DNA of 32,413 nt from Nitrosomonas sp. (GTDB lineage Bacteria > Pseudomonadota > Gammaproteobacteria > Burkholderiales > Nitrosomonadaceae): positions 1-32,413 of the forward strand of contig JAJFJH010000333.1 in assembly GCA_021774155.1 (NCBI GenBank), read 5' to 3'. The position numbers were made by a program, and so were the translations under genes. Of the stretch, positions 14,983 through 22,850 are shown in pieces. The notes beneath the pieces were generated by a model. The model was not told where the DNA came from and did not search any database. It worked only from the letters and a program-made list of their open reading frames with translations. Position 1 is the first letter of the stretch, and every line of letters starts with the position of its first letter.

Positions 14983-15540
14983 TTAGTAATCAGAAGCTTT
15001 AACCCGTGATAACAGCTGAACAATACCTGTATGATTGTCTAGCTCTAAACCAATTGCACTAATTGTTGTATTTTTTCTTGAAAAAACAACTGTTTTATTT
15101 GTTTTCGCAATGTTTTCATCAGGAATCAAATGCAAATAACTGGTCATCATCGTTATTTTATCGTTATCTTCACCTCTCAATACCTTCACATTCCCCGTCA
15201 AATAAACATTCTCACCTTCACCTAACAACCGAGCCTTATCGGCTTTTACTCGCATGACTGGTTTTTGACTTTCCATGTTAGTAAAATACGGGCTCTCCAT
15301 ATGCGTTACATCGCCATCTAGATAATGTAGTAATTTTTTTGCCGAAAAGTTACGCTGCACAGTACTCTCGTGATTAGCTCGAATCCCCGACAAATTTTCA
15401 ATAATATAATCCGGTTTCTGATGCGTATCACTTCCTTGGTTTGTCATTGTCGGCACAACCGCATTTGTTATCCAAAAGGTTAGCAGCGCAAGTAAAACGA
15501 GCATAATCAGCAAAACACTGGGACGGAGATGGTTGAACAT
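14983..15540 (-). CDS. lptC: LPS export system protein LptC
   Basis: Bitopic inner-membrane protein that links LptBFG to LptA. The 185-residue protein has one N-terminal transmembrane helix (about 8-27, SVLLIMLVLLALLTFWITNAV) and a periplasmic LptC/YrbK domain with YIIENLSGIRANHESTVQRNFSAKKLLHYLDGDVTHMESP, PVMRVKADKARLLGEGENVYLTGNVKVLRG and a C-terminal GIVQLLSRVKASDY. It is the first gene of the operon; kdsC, often upstream, is absent here. A 100-base gap separates it from lptA. Confidence 0.92.
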   Translation of the reverse strand: MFNHLRPSVLLIMLVLLALLTFWITNAVVPTMTNQGSDTHQKPDYIIENLSGIRANHESTVQRNFSAKKLLHYLDGDVTHMESPYFTNMESQKPVMRVKADKARLLGEGENVYLTGNVKVLRGEDNDKITMMTSYLHLIPDENIAKTNKTVVFSRKNTTISAIGLELDNHTGIVQLLSRVKASDY

Positions 15541-15842
15541 CTATTGAAAAAAGATAATCAGTTTAAAAATCGAGGTATTTTGAGTCAATTTAATCCCCGC
15601 TCTGGAAGTTAACGCAACAAAGTATAACAGATATACCCAAATGCACATTTTACAAATAAAACAGCTCAGCTAAACAAATAACATCTAAATTTATTAAATG
15701 AACTTATCTTACGCAAGCCTGTCGACAAAGTTTGCACATTATAGTCCTGCAACATCGTATTTCATCATCATTGAATTTTTCAAATTTGAATACAGATCCC
15801 AATATGTTAATGTGTATTCTTAATCGAACAGTAAAATAATTT
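15541..15842. other. Divergent intergenic region lptC / nadA
   Basis: About 300 AT-rich bases that must contain the promoters of both the lpt-rpoN operon (minus) and nadA (plus). Hexamers such as TTGAAT at 15771 and 15786 occur, but I find no pairing with a good -10 box at acceptable spacing. No ORF, repeat or RNA gene is seen. Confidence 0.4.
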
Positions 15843-16811
15843 ATGCAAGCAAAACCCATTGAATTTGAGTATTTTGACCAATTAGAAGACGATATCTGTG
15901 CCCAACGTATTACTGCGGCCAAACGATCTCTTGGAAAACGTGCGGTAATTTTGGCGCATCACTACCAACGTGCGGATGTATATAAGCACGCAGATCTTAC
16001 GGGAGACTCTCTGAAACTCTCATTTCTTGCCGCCCAAACCGATGCTGACTATTTAGTATTTTGTGGCGTACATTTTATGGCTGAGGTCGCGGATATTCTC
16101 TCCAGTGAAAAGCAAATTGCAGTCTTACCAGATCTCTCAGCCGGATGCTCCATGGCTGACATGGCCAATCTTTCTAAAGTCACACGTGCATGGCAAGAGT
16201 TATCCGAAATACTAGATGCCGATGAAAAGGTATTATTTTTTCCCGACCAACATCTTGGACGCTGGAGCGGACATCAATTAGGAATTCCAATGGACCAAAT
16301 GGTGGTATGGGATTTTGATGAGCCCATGGGCGGATTAACACCAGAGCAAATCAAAAAAGCCAGAATAATCTTGTGGAAAGGCTATTGCTCAGTGCATCAA
16401 ATGTTCCAACCACAGCATATTCTGCGCTTCCGTAACAAACACCCAGATGGCTTGGTTATTTCACATCCCGAATGTAGCTACGAAGTGTGTCAAGCGTCGG
16501 ATTACGTTGGCTCTACTGAGTACATCATTAACACAATTCGGGATTCAAAATCCGGGACAAACTGGTTGGTAGGCACTGAATTAAATCTCGTCAGTCGCAT
16601 CGCAGAGGAATTTAAACCACAAGGTAAAATAGTACAGTTCATGTCGCCTATGGTCTGCATGTGCTCTACCATGGCACGTATTGACCCTCAACACCTCGCT
16701 TGGTCATTAGAAAACTTGGTAGCCGGCAACGTAGTCAACCAGATTAAAATATCTGGAGAAGAGTCGAAACTCGCCAAACGTGCACTAGATAGAATGCTCG
16801 AAATTTCATAA
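15843..16811 (+). CDS. nadA: Quinolinate synthase NadA
   Basis: Iron-sulfur enzyme that condenses iminoaspartate (from NadB) with dihydroxyacetone phosphate to quinolinate for NAD synthesis. The 322-residue sequence shows the substrate loop VILAHHYQRADVYKHADLTGDSL, the first cluster Cys in VFCGVHFMAEVADIL, the second in SHPECSYEVCQASDYVGSTEYI, and the third in the C-terminal VCMCSTMARIDPQHLAWSLENL. These fit the three-domain, three-Cys [4Fe-4S] architecture. The phrase FFPDQHLGRW and WKGYCSVH are family landmarks. It is shorter than E. coli NadA but complete. No SD is obvious, and nadB/nadC are not in the window. Confidence 0.95.
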   Translation: MQAKPIEFEYFDQLEDDICAQRITAAKRSLGKRAVILAHHYQRADVYKHADLTGDSLKLSFLAAQTDADYLVFCGVHFMAEVADILSSEKQIAVLPDLSAGCSMADMANLSKVTRAWQELSEILDADEKVLFFPDQHLGRWSGHQLGIPMDQMVVWDFDEPMGGLTPEQIKKARIILWKGYCSVHQMFQPQHILRFRNKHPDGLVISHPECSYEVCQASDYVGSTEYIINTIRDSKSGTNWLVGTELNLVSRIAEEFKPQGKIVQFMSPMVCMCSTMARIDPQHLAWSLENLVAGNVVNQIKISGEESKLAKRALDRMLEIS

Positions 16812-16837
16812 TAATTTTCTAGCAAAACTACTTAAAA

Positions 16838-17812
16838 ATGCATAACAATATTGCCGCCGCCGCTGAATTACTTCGAGCCGGTGGGACCGTTGGGTTTCCC
16901 ACTGAGACAGTTTATGGCCTGGGCGCTGACATCTCAGTTCCTTCTGCCATCTCTAGAATTTTCGAGATAAAACAGCGGCCGACAGACCACCCACTCATTG
17001 TTCATTTTGCAGACATGTTTCAGCTACAACGTTGGGCTAGTGAAATACCGGAGTCAGCCTGGAAATTGGCTGAACATTTTTGGCCGGGGCCTCTGACATT
17101 AATTCTACAACGTAGTAACCGTATTCCCACAACAGTTACAGGGGGACAAGACACTGTAGGATTACGCATACCCAATCATCCCATCGCACTTGACTTACTA
17201 AGGACACTGGGTGCAGACACAGCAATCGCAGCACCCTCAGCAAACCGATTTGGACGGATAAGCCCCACAACAGCGGCACATGTATATGAAGAGTTAGGTG
17301 ACTCTGTCGGAATGATACTTGATGGCGGTGCATGTGAGGTCGGCTTAGAAAGCACCATCGTCAGTTTTAATAACGACACCCCCACCATATTAAGACCCGG
17401 TGGTATCTCGCCAGACGCATTAGCAGACGTACTAAATGGTCGAATTATTTTATTCAAAAAAAACCATTTAACTGAACGCGCACCAGGAACACATGATTCA
17501 CACTATGCACCGACCACACCACTTGAAGCCTGTTCGTCAGAACATATAATCCAGCATTCACTTGAATTGGCAGCACAAGGCTTACGTATAGTCGTCATCA
17601 CCTGGTCAAACTGTATGAAAAATATACCATCAAATGAAAACATCTCCAGATGTTGCATGTCGCCCGAACCCCGCGTCTATGGCAACCAACTGTATGCCAC
17701 GCTACATCAATTTGATCGTGAGAAATTTGATCGTTTACTGATAGAAACACCACCAAGCAGCCCGAATTGGCTTGCTATTAATGACCGCCTTCAACGAGCC
17801 AGCCATCTATGA
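16838..17812 (+). CDS. Threonylcarbamoyl-AMP synthase, two-domain Sua5 type
   Basis: Makes threonylcarbamoyl-adenylate from Thr, bicarbonate and ATP, the first step of the t6A37 modification of ANN-decoding tRNAs. The N-terminal YrdC/TsaC domain (about 1-195) has GGTVGFPTETVYGLGAD, the KxR pair in FEIKQRPTDHPLIVH, and the nucleotide-binding SANRFGRISPT. It is followed by the linker GTHDSHYAPTTPL and a C-terminal Sua5 domain (about 210-324) ending in PPSSPNWLAINDRLQRAS. The Sua5 (fused) form replaces the short TsaC of enterobacteria. It follows nadA by 26 bases and shares an ATGA overlap with the next gene. Confidence 0.94.
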   Translation: MHNNIAAAAELLRAGGTVGFPTETVYGLGADISVPSAISRIFEIKQRPTDHPLIVHFADMFQLQRWASEIPESAWKLAEHFWPGPLTLILQRSNRIPTTVTGGQDTVGLRIPNHPIALDLLRTLGADTAIAAPSANRFGRISPTTAAHVYEELGDSVGMILDGGACEVGLESTIVSFNNDTPTILRPGGISPDALADVLNGRIILFKKNHLTERAPGTHDSHYAPTTPLEACSSEHIIQHSLELAAQGLRIVVITWSNCMKNIPSNENISRCCMSPEPRVYGNQLYATLHQFDREKFDRLLIETPPSSPNWLAINDRLQRASHL

Positions 17813-18594
17813 ACACTGACAAAAGCAATAAACTTCGCGCCGTATTATTTGATGTTGATGGCACACTTGCCGATACTGAACGCGATGGACATCGCCCAGC
17901 CTTCAATACTGCTTTTAAAGCTTTTAATCTCGACTGGAATTGGGACATTGATTGCTACGGGGAGCTTCTAGACATCACCGGAGGCAAAGAACGTATTCGC
18001 TATTTTATAGAAAGATACAAACCTGAATTTTTGACAAAAGCCAATCTGGATAACTGGATTGCTGATTTACATAAAACCAAAACCAAACATTATGTATCTT
18101 TACTTGAACAGGGAGAGATTCCACTACGGCCAGGTGTAGCTCGTTTAATTCACCAATTACGCAAAGATGGAATCAAAATTGCCATTGCAACTACCACCAC
18201 ACCAGAAAATGTTACCGCTTTATTAAAATCCACATTGGGCGAAGATTCTCCCGGCTGGTTTGATGTCATAGGCGCGGGTGATATTGTTCCTAAAAAAAAA
18301 CCCGCTCCTGACATTTATTTTTGGGTACTTGAGCAACTTGAACTTTCTGCACATCAATGTATTGCCATTGAAGATTCTGAGAATGGCTTAAATTCAGCAC
18401 ATGCTGCTAAGATCCCCACACTGATCACAGTTAACGGCTATACACGTCAACAAACATTTACTAACGCACTTGCTATACTGTCTGACTTGGGGGAGCCTGC
18501 ACAGCCGTTCACTGGAATCACAAAAAATAGAAACATATTGAACGGTCAATATATAGATACAAATATGTTAAATAGCCTACGAGACGATCAATAA
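17809..18594 (+). CDS. HAD-superfamily phosphatase, CbbY-like
   Basis: A 261-residue HAD subfamily I hydrolase with motif I DVDGTLADTE (15-24, nucleophile D15 and acid D17), a helical cap (DGHRPAFNTAFKAFNL to GGKERIRYFIERY), motif II IAIATTTTPENV, motif III Lys in VPKKKPAPDIY, and motif IV IAIEDSENGLNSA. The cap signature RPAFNTAF and GGKERI match CbbY, which removes xylulose-1,5-bisphosphate, an inhibitor of Rubisco, in autotrophs. That role suits an ammonia oxidiser, but the gene lies outside a cbb operon and substrate is inferred. Start ATG overlaps the sua5 stop (ATGA), so translation is coupled. Confidence 0.88.
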   Translation: MNTDKSNKLRAVLFDVDGTLADTERDGHRPAFNTAFKAFNLDWNWDIDCYGELLDITGGKERIRYFIERYKPEFLTKANLDNWIADLHKTKTKHYVSLLEQGEIPLRPGVARLIHQLRKDGIKIAIATTTTPENVTALLKSTLGEDSPGWFDVIGAGDIVPKKKPAPDIYFWVLEQLELSAHQCIAIEDSENGLNSAHAAKIPTLITVNGYTRQQTFTNALAILSDLGEPAQPFTGITKNRNILNGQYIDTNMLNSLRDDQ

Positions 18595-18661
18595 AGTTCT
18601 TCTAAAACACCATTTTTCTATCATATTTTGATAAAAATCATACCTGTCAAATATAGCCAGC

Positions 18662-18688
18662 TTGACCAAGCTCGTTTTATGCTATAAC
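18662..18688 (+). promoter_or_regulatory. Candidate promoter of smbP
   Basis: TTGACC (18662-18667) and TATAAC (18683-18688) separated by 15 bases, slightly short of the ideal 17. Predicted start near 18695 gives a leader of about 130 bases. Confidence 0.4.
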
Positions 18689-18695
18689 GTAACTG

Positions 18696-18827
18696 CACTG
18701 CGCGCTATCTCTCTTGAATTCAATTCTAGGAGGTTGGTTAGCTTTTCCCTCAATACAAACGAAGGAAAAGGGGTAGAGCAGGTGCGCTTTGGCTTCTTTT
18801 TTATTAACGGATAGTGGAGGATTTATT
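18696..18827 (+). promoter_or_regulatory. Structured 5' leader of smbP
   Basis: The leader contains a 7-base hairpin CTTTTCC / GGAAAAG (18742-18748 with 18764-18770, 15-base loop). A second possible stem, AGAGC-AGGTGC-GCTTT, is followed shortly by a T-rich run (TTCTTTTTT) upstream of the SD. A hairpin plus U-run ahead of a metal-binding protein gene invites an attenuator or riboswitch reading, but I recognise no known riboswitch core. The translation start itself has a strong SD, GGAGG. Confidence 0.35.
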
Positions 18828-19172
18828 ATGAAAACCATACCAACAACCTTAGCAATCGGAATTTTGGCACTTTTCCTCAGTGCACAAGCAAATGCAGGAG
18901 ATGCCGCACATACTTCAGAAGCAATGGAGCATGCAGGTAAAGCTCAAGCTCACGGGGAAGACGGTCATGCAAAGGTATTACTTAAGCACGCAAAAGAAAG
19001 TTTGGCGCATGCTAAAGAAGCCGGAAAAGAACATGCTGAGGCTCATAAACATATGGATGAGGCTATTAAGCACCTGGAAGAAGCGATAACACACGCCGAA
19101 GCAGGTCATGCCGAAGTAGCTGCAAAACATACACAAGAAGCAATTATCCATATGCGCGAATCAGGCCATTAA
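18828..19172 (+). CDS. smbP: SmbP-like small metal-binding protein (His-rich, periplasmic)
   Basis: A 114-residue precursor with a signal peptide (MKTIPTTLAIGILALFLSAQANA, cleaved before GDAA). The mature part has about 90 residues with 15 His and no Cys or Trp, built of amphipathic helical repeats of the type HAKESLAHAKEAGKEH and EAIKHLEEAITHAEAGH. This matches SmbP of Nitrosomonas europaea, a four-helix-bundle periplasmic protein that binds several divalent metals, chiefly copper. A role in copper buffering for the copper enzymes of ammonia oxidation is plausible but inferred. ATG 18828 is chosen over the ORF-track start at 18789 because GGAGG lies just before it and the signal peptide begins there. 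It is monocistronic, with its own promoter, leader and terminator. Confidence 0.92.
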   Translation: MKTIPTTLAIGILALFLSAQANAGDAAHTSEAMEHAGKAQAHGEDGHAKVLLKHAKESLAHAKEAGKEHAEAHKHMDEAIKHLEEAITHAEAGHAEVAAKHTQEAIIHMRESGH

Positions 19173-19196
19173 TCAATAAGAAAATTCAGTAGCAAT

Positions 19197-19233
19197 AAAA
19201 AACGCCTCCAGTTAAATCTAGGAGGCGTTTTTT
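19197..19233 (+). terminator. Rho-independent terminator of smbP
   Basis: Perfect 13-base stem AAAAAACGCCTCC / GGAGGCGTTTTTT with an 11-base loop and T-tail, starting 25 bases after the stop. The symmetrical A/T flanks could also stop transcripts from the minus strand. Confidence 0.93.
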
Positions 19234-19288
19234 ATTAAGCGAGACAAACCTCTAAACTACTAATGAAAAGTATGGCATTGCACAATTA

Positions 19289-19795
19289 TTAAATCCTGAT
19301 TGATTTCCAATAATTAGCTCTCCAATAGGCGTTATCTAATTTTGATATGGTCACACCTCGACGTTGGGAGGCATGTAAAAACTTATTTTCTTCTAAATAA
19401 ATACCCACATGTCTGGAGGCAGGGCCCGTTCTAAAGAACACCAGATCCCCAGCTTGTAATTCATTTTTTCTAATTTCCTTACCCAACCTTGATTGCAGCC
19501 TTGTTGTTCTGGGTAAATTCACACCTAACTTAGTCTTAAAGGTTATTTGTACAAATGCAGAGCAATCAATTCCACGCTTACTAGACCCACCCAGTCGATA
19601 ACGCACACCCTGCCATTTATGGTACTGGGTATATAACCTGCCTTTAATATTACCTGAGAATGTATCAATTGCTTTATCATAAGCGGTTTTTGGCGTAAAA
19701 ATACCTGTATTTTTTTCTTGCAAAGATCCACAGCCAGCTAGCAAAATGACGGCAACATAACAAGCAGAATGTGTAATTTTTCTTTTAGTCAACAT
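19289..19795 (-). CDS. NlpC/P60 family lipoprotein (putative gamma-D-Glu endopeptidase)
   Basis: A cell-wall-hydrolase-type lipoprotein. From ATG 19795 (168 aa) it starts with a basic stretch and hydrophobic segment ending in the lipobox LLAGC (C22), so it is lipid-anchored after cleavage. The NlpC/P60 domain occupies about 55-165 with the Cys-His-His set: C78 in GIDCSAFVQITF, H129 in SRHVGIYL, and H141 in FLHAS. The segment LPRTTRLQSRLGKEI...LQAGDLVFF is typical of the Spr/NlpC group that cut peptidoglycan cross-links. The ORF track starts at TTG 19831, which would place 12 extra residues before the lipoprotein signal. It lies 50 bases after cheB on the same strand but has no obvious chemotaxis role. 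Confidence 0.9.
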   Translation of the reverse strand: MLTKRKITHSACYVAVILLAGCGSLQEKNTGIFTPKTAYDKAIDTFSGNIKGRLYTQYHKWQGVRYRLGGSSKRGIDCSAFVQITFKTKLGVNLPRTTRLQSRLGKEIRKNELQAGDLVFFRTGPASRHVGIYLEENKFLHASQRRGVTISKLDNAYWRANYWKSIRI

Positions 19796-19845
19796 TGTAT
19801 TATTGTGATTAGCTACGGTCTGAGCCAACAATAACCGGCAACCAT

Positions 19846-20925
19846 TTAGACTCTATTACTATGCATACCAAAGCTTGATAGTTTCAACAAAACTCTCCGT
19901 GCCATATCTTTTAGCGACACCACTTCATCCACACCACCCGCAGCAATTGCTTCTTTAGGCATACCGAAGACAACACAACTGGCTTCATCCTGGGCTAAAT
20001 TATAGGCGCCAGCGTTATACATTTCAAGCATTCCTTCTGCACCATCCTTACCCATACCAGTCAAAATCACGCCAATTGCATTTTTACCTGCGAAATTTGC
20101 GGCAGAACGGAACAAAACATCCACTGACGGGCGATGACGATTAACCAAATCACCCTGGTTTAATTCAGTCATATAATTTGCTCCACTTCGCTTGAGTAAC
20201 AAATGTGAATGCCCTGGTGCCAGAAATGCATGGCCAGGTAACACACGTTCACCACCCTGAGCCTCAACAACTGATATTCTACAGAGTCTATTTAAGCGAT
20301 CTGCAAATGATTTGGTAAATGCTTCTGGCATATGCTGCGTGATGAGTATGCCAGGGCAATCGGGCGGCAAATTAATCAGAAAGTCCTTAATAGCCTCAGT
20401 ACCACCAGTTGAGGCCCCGACAATAATTAATTTTTCAGTCGATGCGACACGATTAGATATGGATGGCAAAACTGCATCTGCAGTAGAACTTGTAGTTACA
20501 GGTAGTGAAACATGCTGTTTGATTTTCGCAGACTTTGCAATACGAATCTTATCTGCTATTTCATCCCCGTACTCATGTAAGCCATTAGTAATATCAATTT
20601 TAGGTTTTGCAATAAAATCAATTGCGCCTAACTCAAGGGCTTTAAATGTAGTGTCAGAGCCTTTTTCTGTCAATGTAGAAACCATTACAACTGGCATGGG
20701 GCGTAACCGCATTAATTTTTCTAGAAAATCAAGTCCATCCATTCTTGGCATTTCCACATCAAGTGTCAGCACATCAGGATTAAGCTCACGAATCATTTCG
20801 CGCGCTATTAATGGGTCAGCCGCCGCACCTATCGCTTCCATATCACGCTGACTGTTAACTATCTCGGTCAATAACTTTCTAACTAATGCAGAATCATCAA
20901 CAATCAAGACTTTAATTTTTTTCAT
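19846..20925 (-). CDS. cheB: Chemotaxis protein-glutamate methylesterase/glutaminase CheB
   Basis: Demethylates and deamidates chemoreceptor glutamates when phosphorylated by CheA. The 359-residue protein has an N-terminal receiver with the acidic pair at D10-D11, phosphoacceptor D56 ([12 protein letters not shown]) and K108, and a linker at about 125-165. The methylesterase domain carries the catalytic triad S172 ([10 protein letters not shown]), H198 ([17 protein letters not shown]) and D294 ([12 protein letters not shown]). It is the last che gene, 38 bases after cheD. No SD is visible before the ATG, so translation may depend on upstream reading. Confidence 0.97.
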   Translation of the reverse strand: MKKIKVLIVDDSALVRKLLTEIVNSQRDMEAIGAAADPLIAREMIRELNPDVLTLDVEMPRMDGLDFLEKLMRLRPMPVVMVSTLTEKGSDTTFKALELGAIDFIAKPKIDITNGLHEYGDEIADKIRIAKSAKIKQHVSLPVTTSSTADAVLPSISNRVASTEKLIIVGASTGGTEAIKDFLINLPPDCPGILITQHMPEAFTKSFADRLNRLCRISVVEAQGGERVLPGHAFLAPGHSHLLLKRSGANYMTELNQGDLVNRHRPSVDVLFRSAANFAGKNAIGVILTGMGKDGAEGMLEMYNAGAYNLAQDEASCVVFGMPKEAIAAGGVDEVVSLKDMARRVLLKLSSFGMHSNRV

Positions 20926-20963
20926 AGTATTATAATATTAAGCCGGGTTACGCAAAATTCATC

Positions 20964-21575
20964 TTAAGAAAATAATTCTATCTCACCACCAGTATTCGTC
21001 TTACGTAAACGTGAACTGTAGTCTTTCTCACGCAGTGAAATCGTATTATTATGAGTTTCCTTCAATTTTTTGACCATGACTTTGCTATCTTTAGGAAAAA
21101 AATAGACTTTCCGTGGATAAATGCCAACCAAATCCTGCGCAATGACCTTAATATTCTCGGTTTTTAAAAATCTCAAAACAAATTCAGAATTACGCTGACC
21201 AACATTTGCAACGGTGAGCCCAGCCATTACATTGCCGCCACCGAATACCTTAGCCTCTAAATTTGCCCGTTTTGCGCCTAATTTCAACAACTGGTTAATC
21301 AATATTTCCATGGCAAACGTACCATAGCGCGCAGACGAACTCATGGGACTACCTGGGTCTCCACCACCGTCAGGTAGCATAAAATGGTTCATCCCTCCGA
21401 TCCCGCTATAACTATCACGGATACAAGCTGCAACACAAGAACCTAGCACTGTTACCAACATCATTCCTTGATTTGTAACAAAATACTCTCCTGGCAACAA
21501 CTTAACTGCTTTACTATTGAAATTTTTATCGAAATAAAAATTAGATGCTATTTGGTCACCGGTAATTTCAGGCAT
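20964..21575 (-). CDS. cheD: Chemoreceptor glutamine deamidase CheD
   Basis: Converts specific receptor Gln residues to Glu, setting methylation sites. The 203-residue protein contains the catalytic Cys47 in TVLGSCVAACIRD and His64 in GIGGMNHFMLPD, then the typical KVFGGGNVM. In bacteria with CheC, CheD also stimulates the phosphatase; CheC is not seen here. The start codon overlaps the 3' end of cheR by 8 bases, indicating coupling. Confidence 0.95.
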   Translation of the reverse strand: MPEITGDQIASNFYFDKNFNSKAVKLLPGEYFVTNQGMMLVTVLGSCVAACIRDSYSGIGGMNHFMLPDGGGDPGSPMSSSARYGTFAMEILINQLLKLGAKRANLEAKVFGGGNVMAGLTVANVGQRNSEFVLRFLKTENIKVIAQDLVGIYPRKVYFFPKDSKVMVKKLKETHNNTISLREKDYSSRLRKTNTGGEIELFS

Positions 21576-22443
21576 TTTTCACCCGCTGCTTGTTCGCAAG
21601 CTCATAAACCGTCTTCTCACGCAACTTAAATAAATCAGCGGCATGCTGAAAACTTTCCGAATGACCTGCAAACAACAAACCATCGTTAGCTAACAATGGT
21701 TCAAATTTTTTCAAAATCGTATATTGAGTTAGTTTATCGAAATATATCATTACATTGCGACAAAATATTGCATCAAATCGTCCCCGTATTGACCAATTTT
21801 CTTCTAATAGATTTAATTGTCGGAAGGTAATAAGATTACGAAGTTCTGGGCGTACTCTTGCTGAGCCAGCGTGATTTCCTTTTCCTTTTTGGAAGAATTG
21901 TCTTAGTTTTTCTTTAGGTAACTTATCGAGTTTCTCAAGGGAATAAATACCTTGTTGTGCAGTTGCCAATACATTGGTGTCCAAGTCAGTTGCTAAGATA
22001 TGGACAGGTGGTGTAAATGATCTGAAGAGCTCCACCATCGCCATAGCCATTGAATAAGGCTCTTCACCAGTAGAAGATGCACTACACCAAAGCTGGATTT
22101 TTTGATGATTTTTTTGCTTTTCTATATGCTGTTGTAATATGGGAAAATGATGTTGTTCACGAAAAAATGCAGTAAGGTTAGTTGTTAAAGCATTTGTAAA
22201 TGCTTCCAATTCTACTAAGTCCCCACACTCCAGATAATCGAGATAAACTTTAAAGCTACCAAAACCATTTACACGCAAGCGTCGAACAAGACGACTGTAG
22301 ACCATATTTTGTTTACTCGAAGACAATGAGATACCAGCATGTTTGTATATCAGCTTGCATATGCGCTCAAAATCTTTTGATGTGAAAGTATATTCACGCA
22401 ATTTGTTATCAGAAACTTCGTCTTCAGCCAAATTTATACTCAT
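21568..22443 (-). CDS. cheR: Chemotaxis protein methyltransferase CheR
   Basis: SAM-dependent methyltransferase that methylates receptor glutamates. From ATG 22443 (291 aa) the helical N-domain (TSKDFERICKLIYKHAGISL, SSKQNMVYSRLVRRLR) precedes a Rossmann domain with LWCSASSTGEEPYSMAMAM, ILATDLDTNVLATAQQG and FDAIFCRNVMIYFD. The ORF-track start at 22503 adds 20 atypical residues; the ATG at 22443 with GGAT upstream gives a normal CheR N-terminus. A 407-base gap separates it from the receptor gene, so it may have its own promoter. The receptor's WEEF tail is a likely docking site for this enzyme. Confidence 0.95.
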   Translation of the reverse strand: MSINLAEDEVSDNKLREYTFTSKDFERICKLIYKHAGISLSSSKQNMVYSRLVRRLRVNGFGSFKVYLDYLECGDLVELEAFTNALTTNLTAFFREQHHFPILQQHIEKQKNHQKIQLWCSASSTGEEPYSMAMAMVELFRSFTPPVHILATDLDTNVLATAQQGIYSLEKLDKLPKEKLRQFFQKGKGNHAGSARVRPELRNLITFRQLNLLEENWSIRGRFDAIFCRNVMIYFDKLTQYTILKKFEPLLANDGLLFAGHSESFQHAADLFKLREKTVYELANKQRVKNA

Positions 22444-22850
22444 AAAATATCCAGTTGTATTAATGTAGATACCTGCTGTGAATATTTCGGCATCATTTCT
22501 CAAAAACTTGATTTCTATTTAGCTAATAACCAAGTTAGCCTAACGACTATATCTCATACAAATATCACAAGAAAAGTCGGGCGCTCTTTTATGAACCAAT
22601 TATCAGAGAATTTAGTGTCCAATCGAGGACGACAGGATTAACCAATCAAAATATTGGGTAAATGCAGGTATTTAAAAGTTTGTTTCTATAAACAACAAAA
22701 CTTATAAAATTATTTGTAATTGGATGCCATAGATCAGAATTAGCGTTGCTTACAACAATAACAAACAACACGAATTCCTTTCTAATGCATCCAATACACA
22801 AACTTCATCTTAACAATTTACGATTACACCTAAAATTAGAAACTAATATT
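22444..22850. other. Intergenic gap between the chemoreceptor gene and cheR
   Basis: 407 bases without a gene, unusual inside a che operon. It contains an inverted repeat ATTGGATGC (22719-22727) / GCATCCAAT (22787-22795) whose arms extend imperfectly into CATAG and CTAAT. It also has AAC/ACAA-rich runs such as ACAACAATAACAAACAACA. A minus-strand promoter for cheR-cheD-cheB is likely here, but I cannot point to a good -35/-10 pair. Confidence 0.45.

Noticed and set aside
20312-20851. 179-codon plus-strand ORF opposite cheB
   Set aside because: The real cheB reading frame with full catalytic residues occupies the other strand; the Ser/Ile-rich composition is typical of antisense shadows.
22444-22503. 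Upstream extension of CheR by 20 residues in the ORF track
   Set aside because: The extension is not CheR-like; ATG 22443 with a GGAT upstream gives the usual N-terminus.
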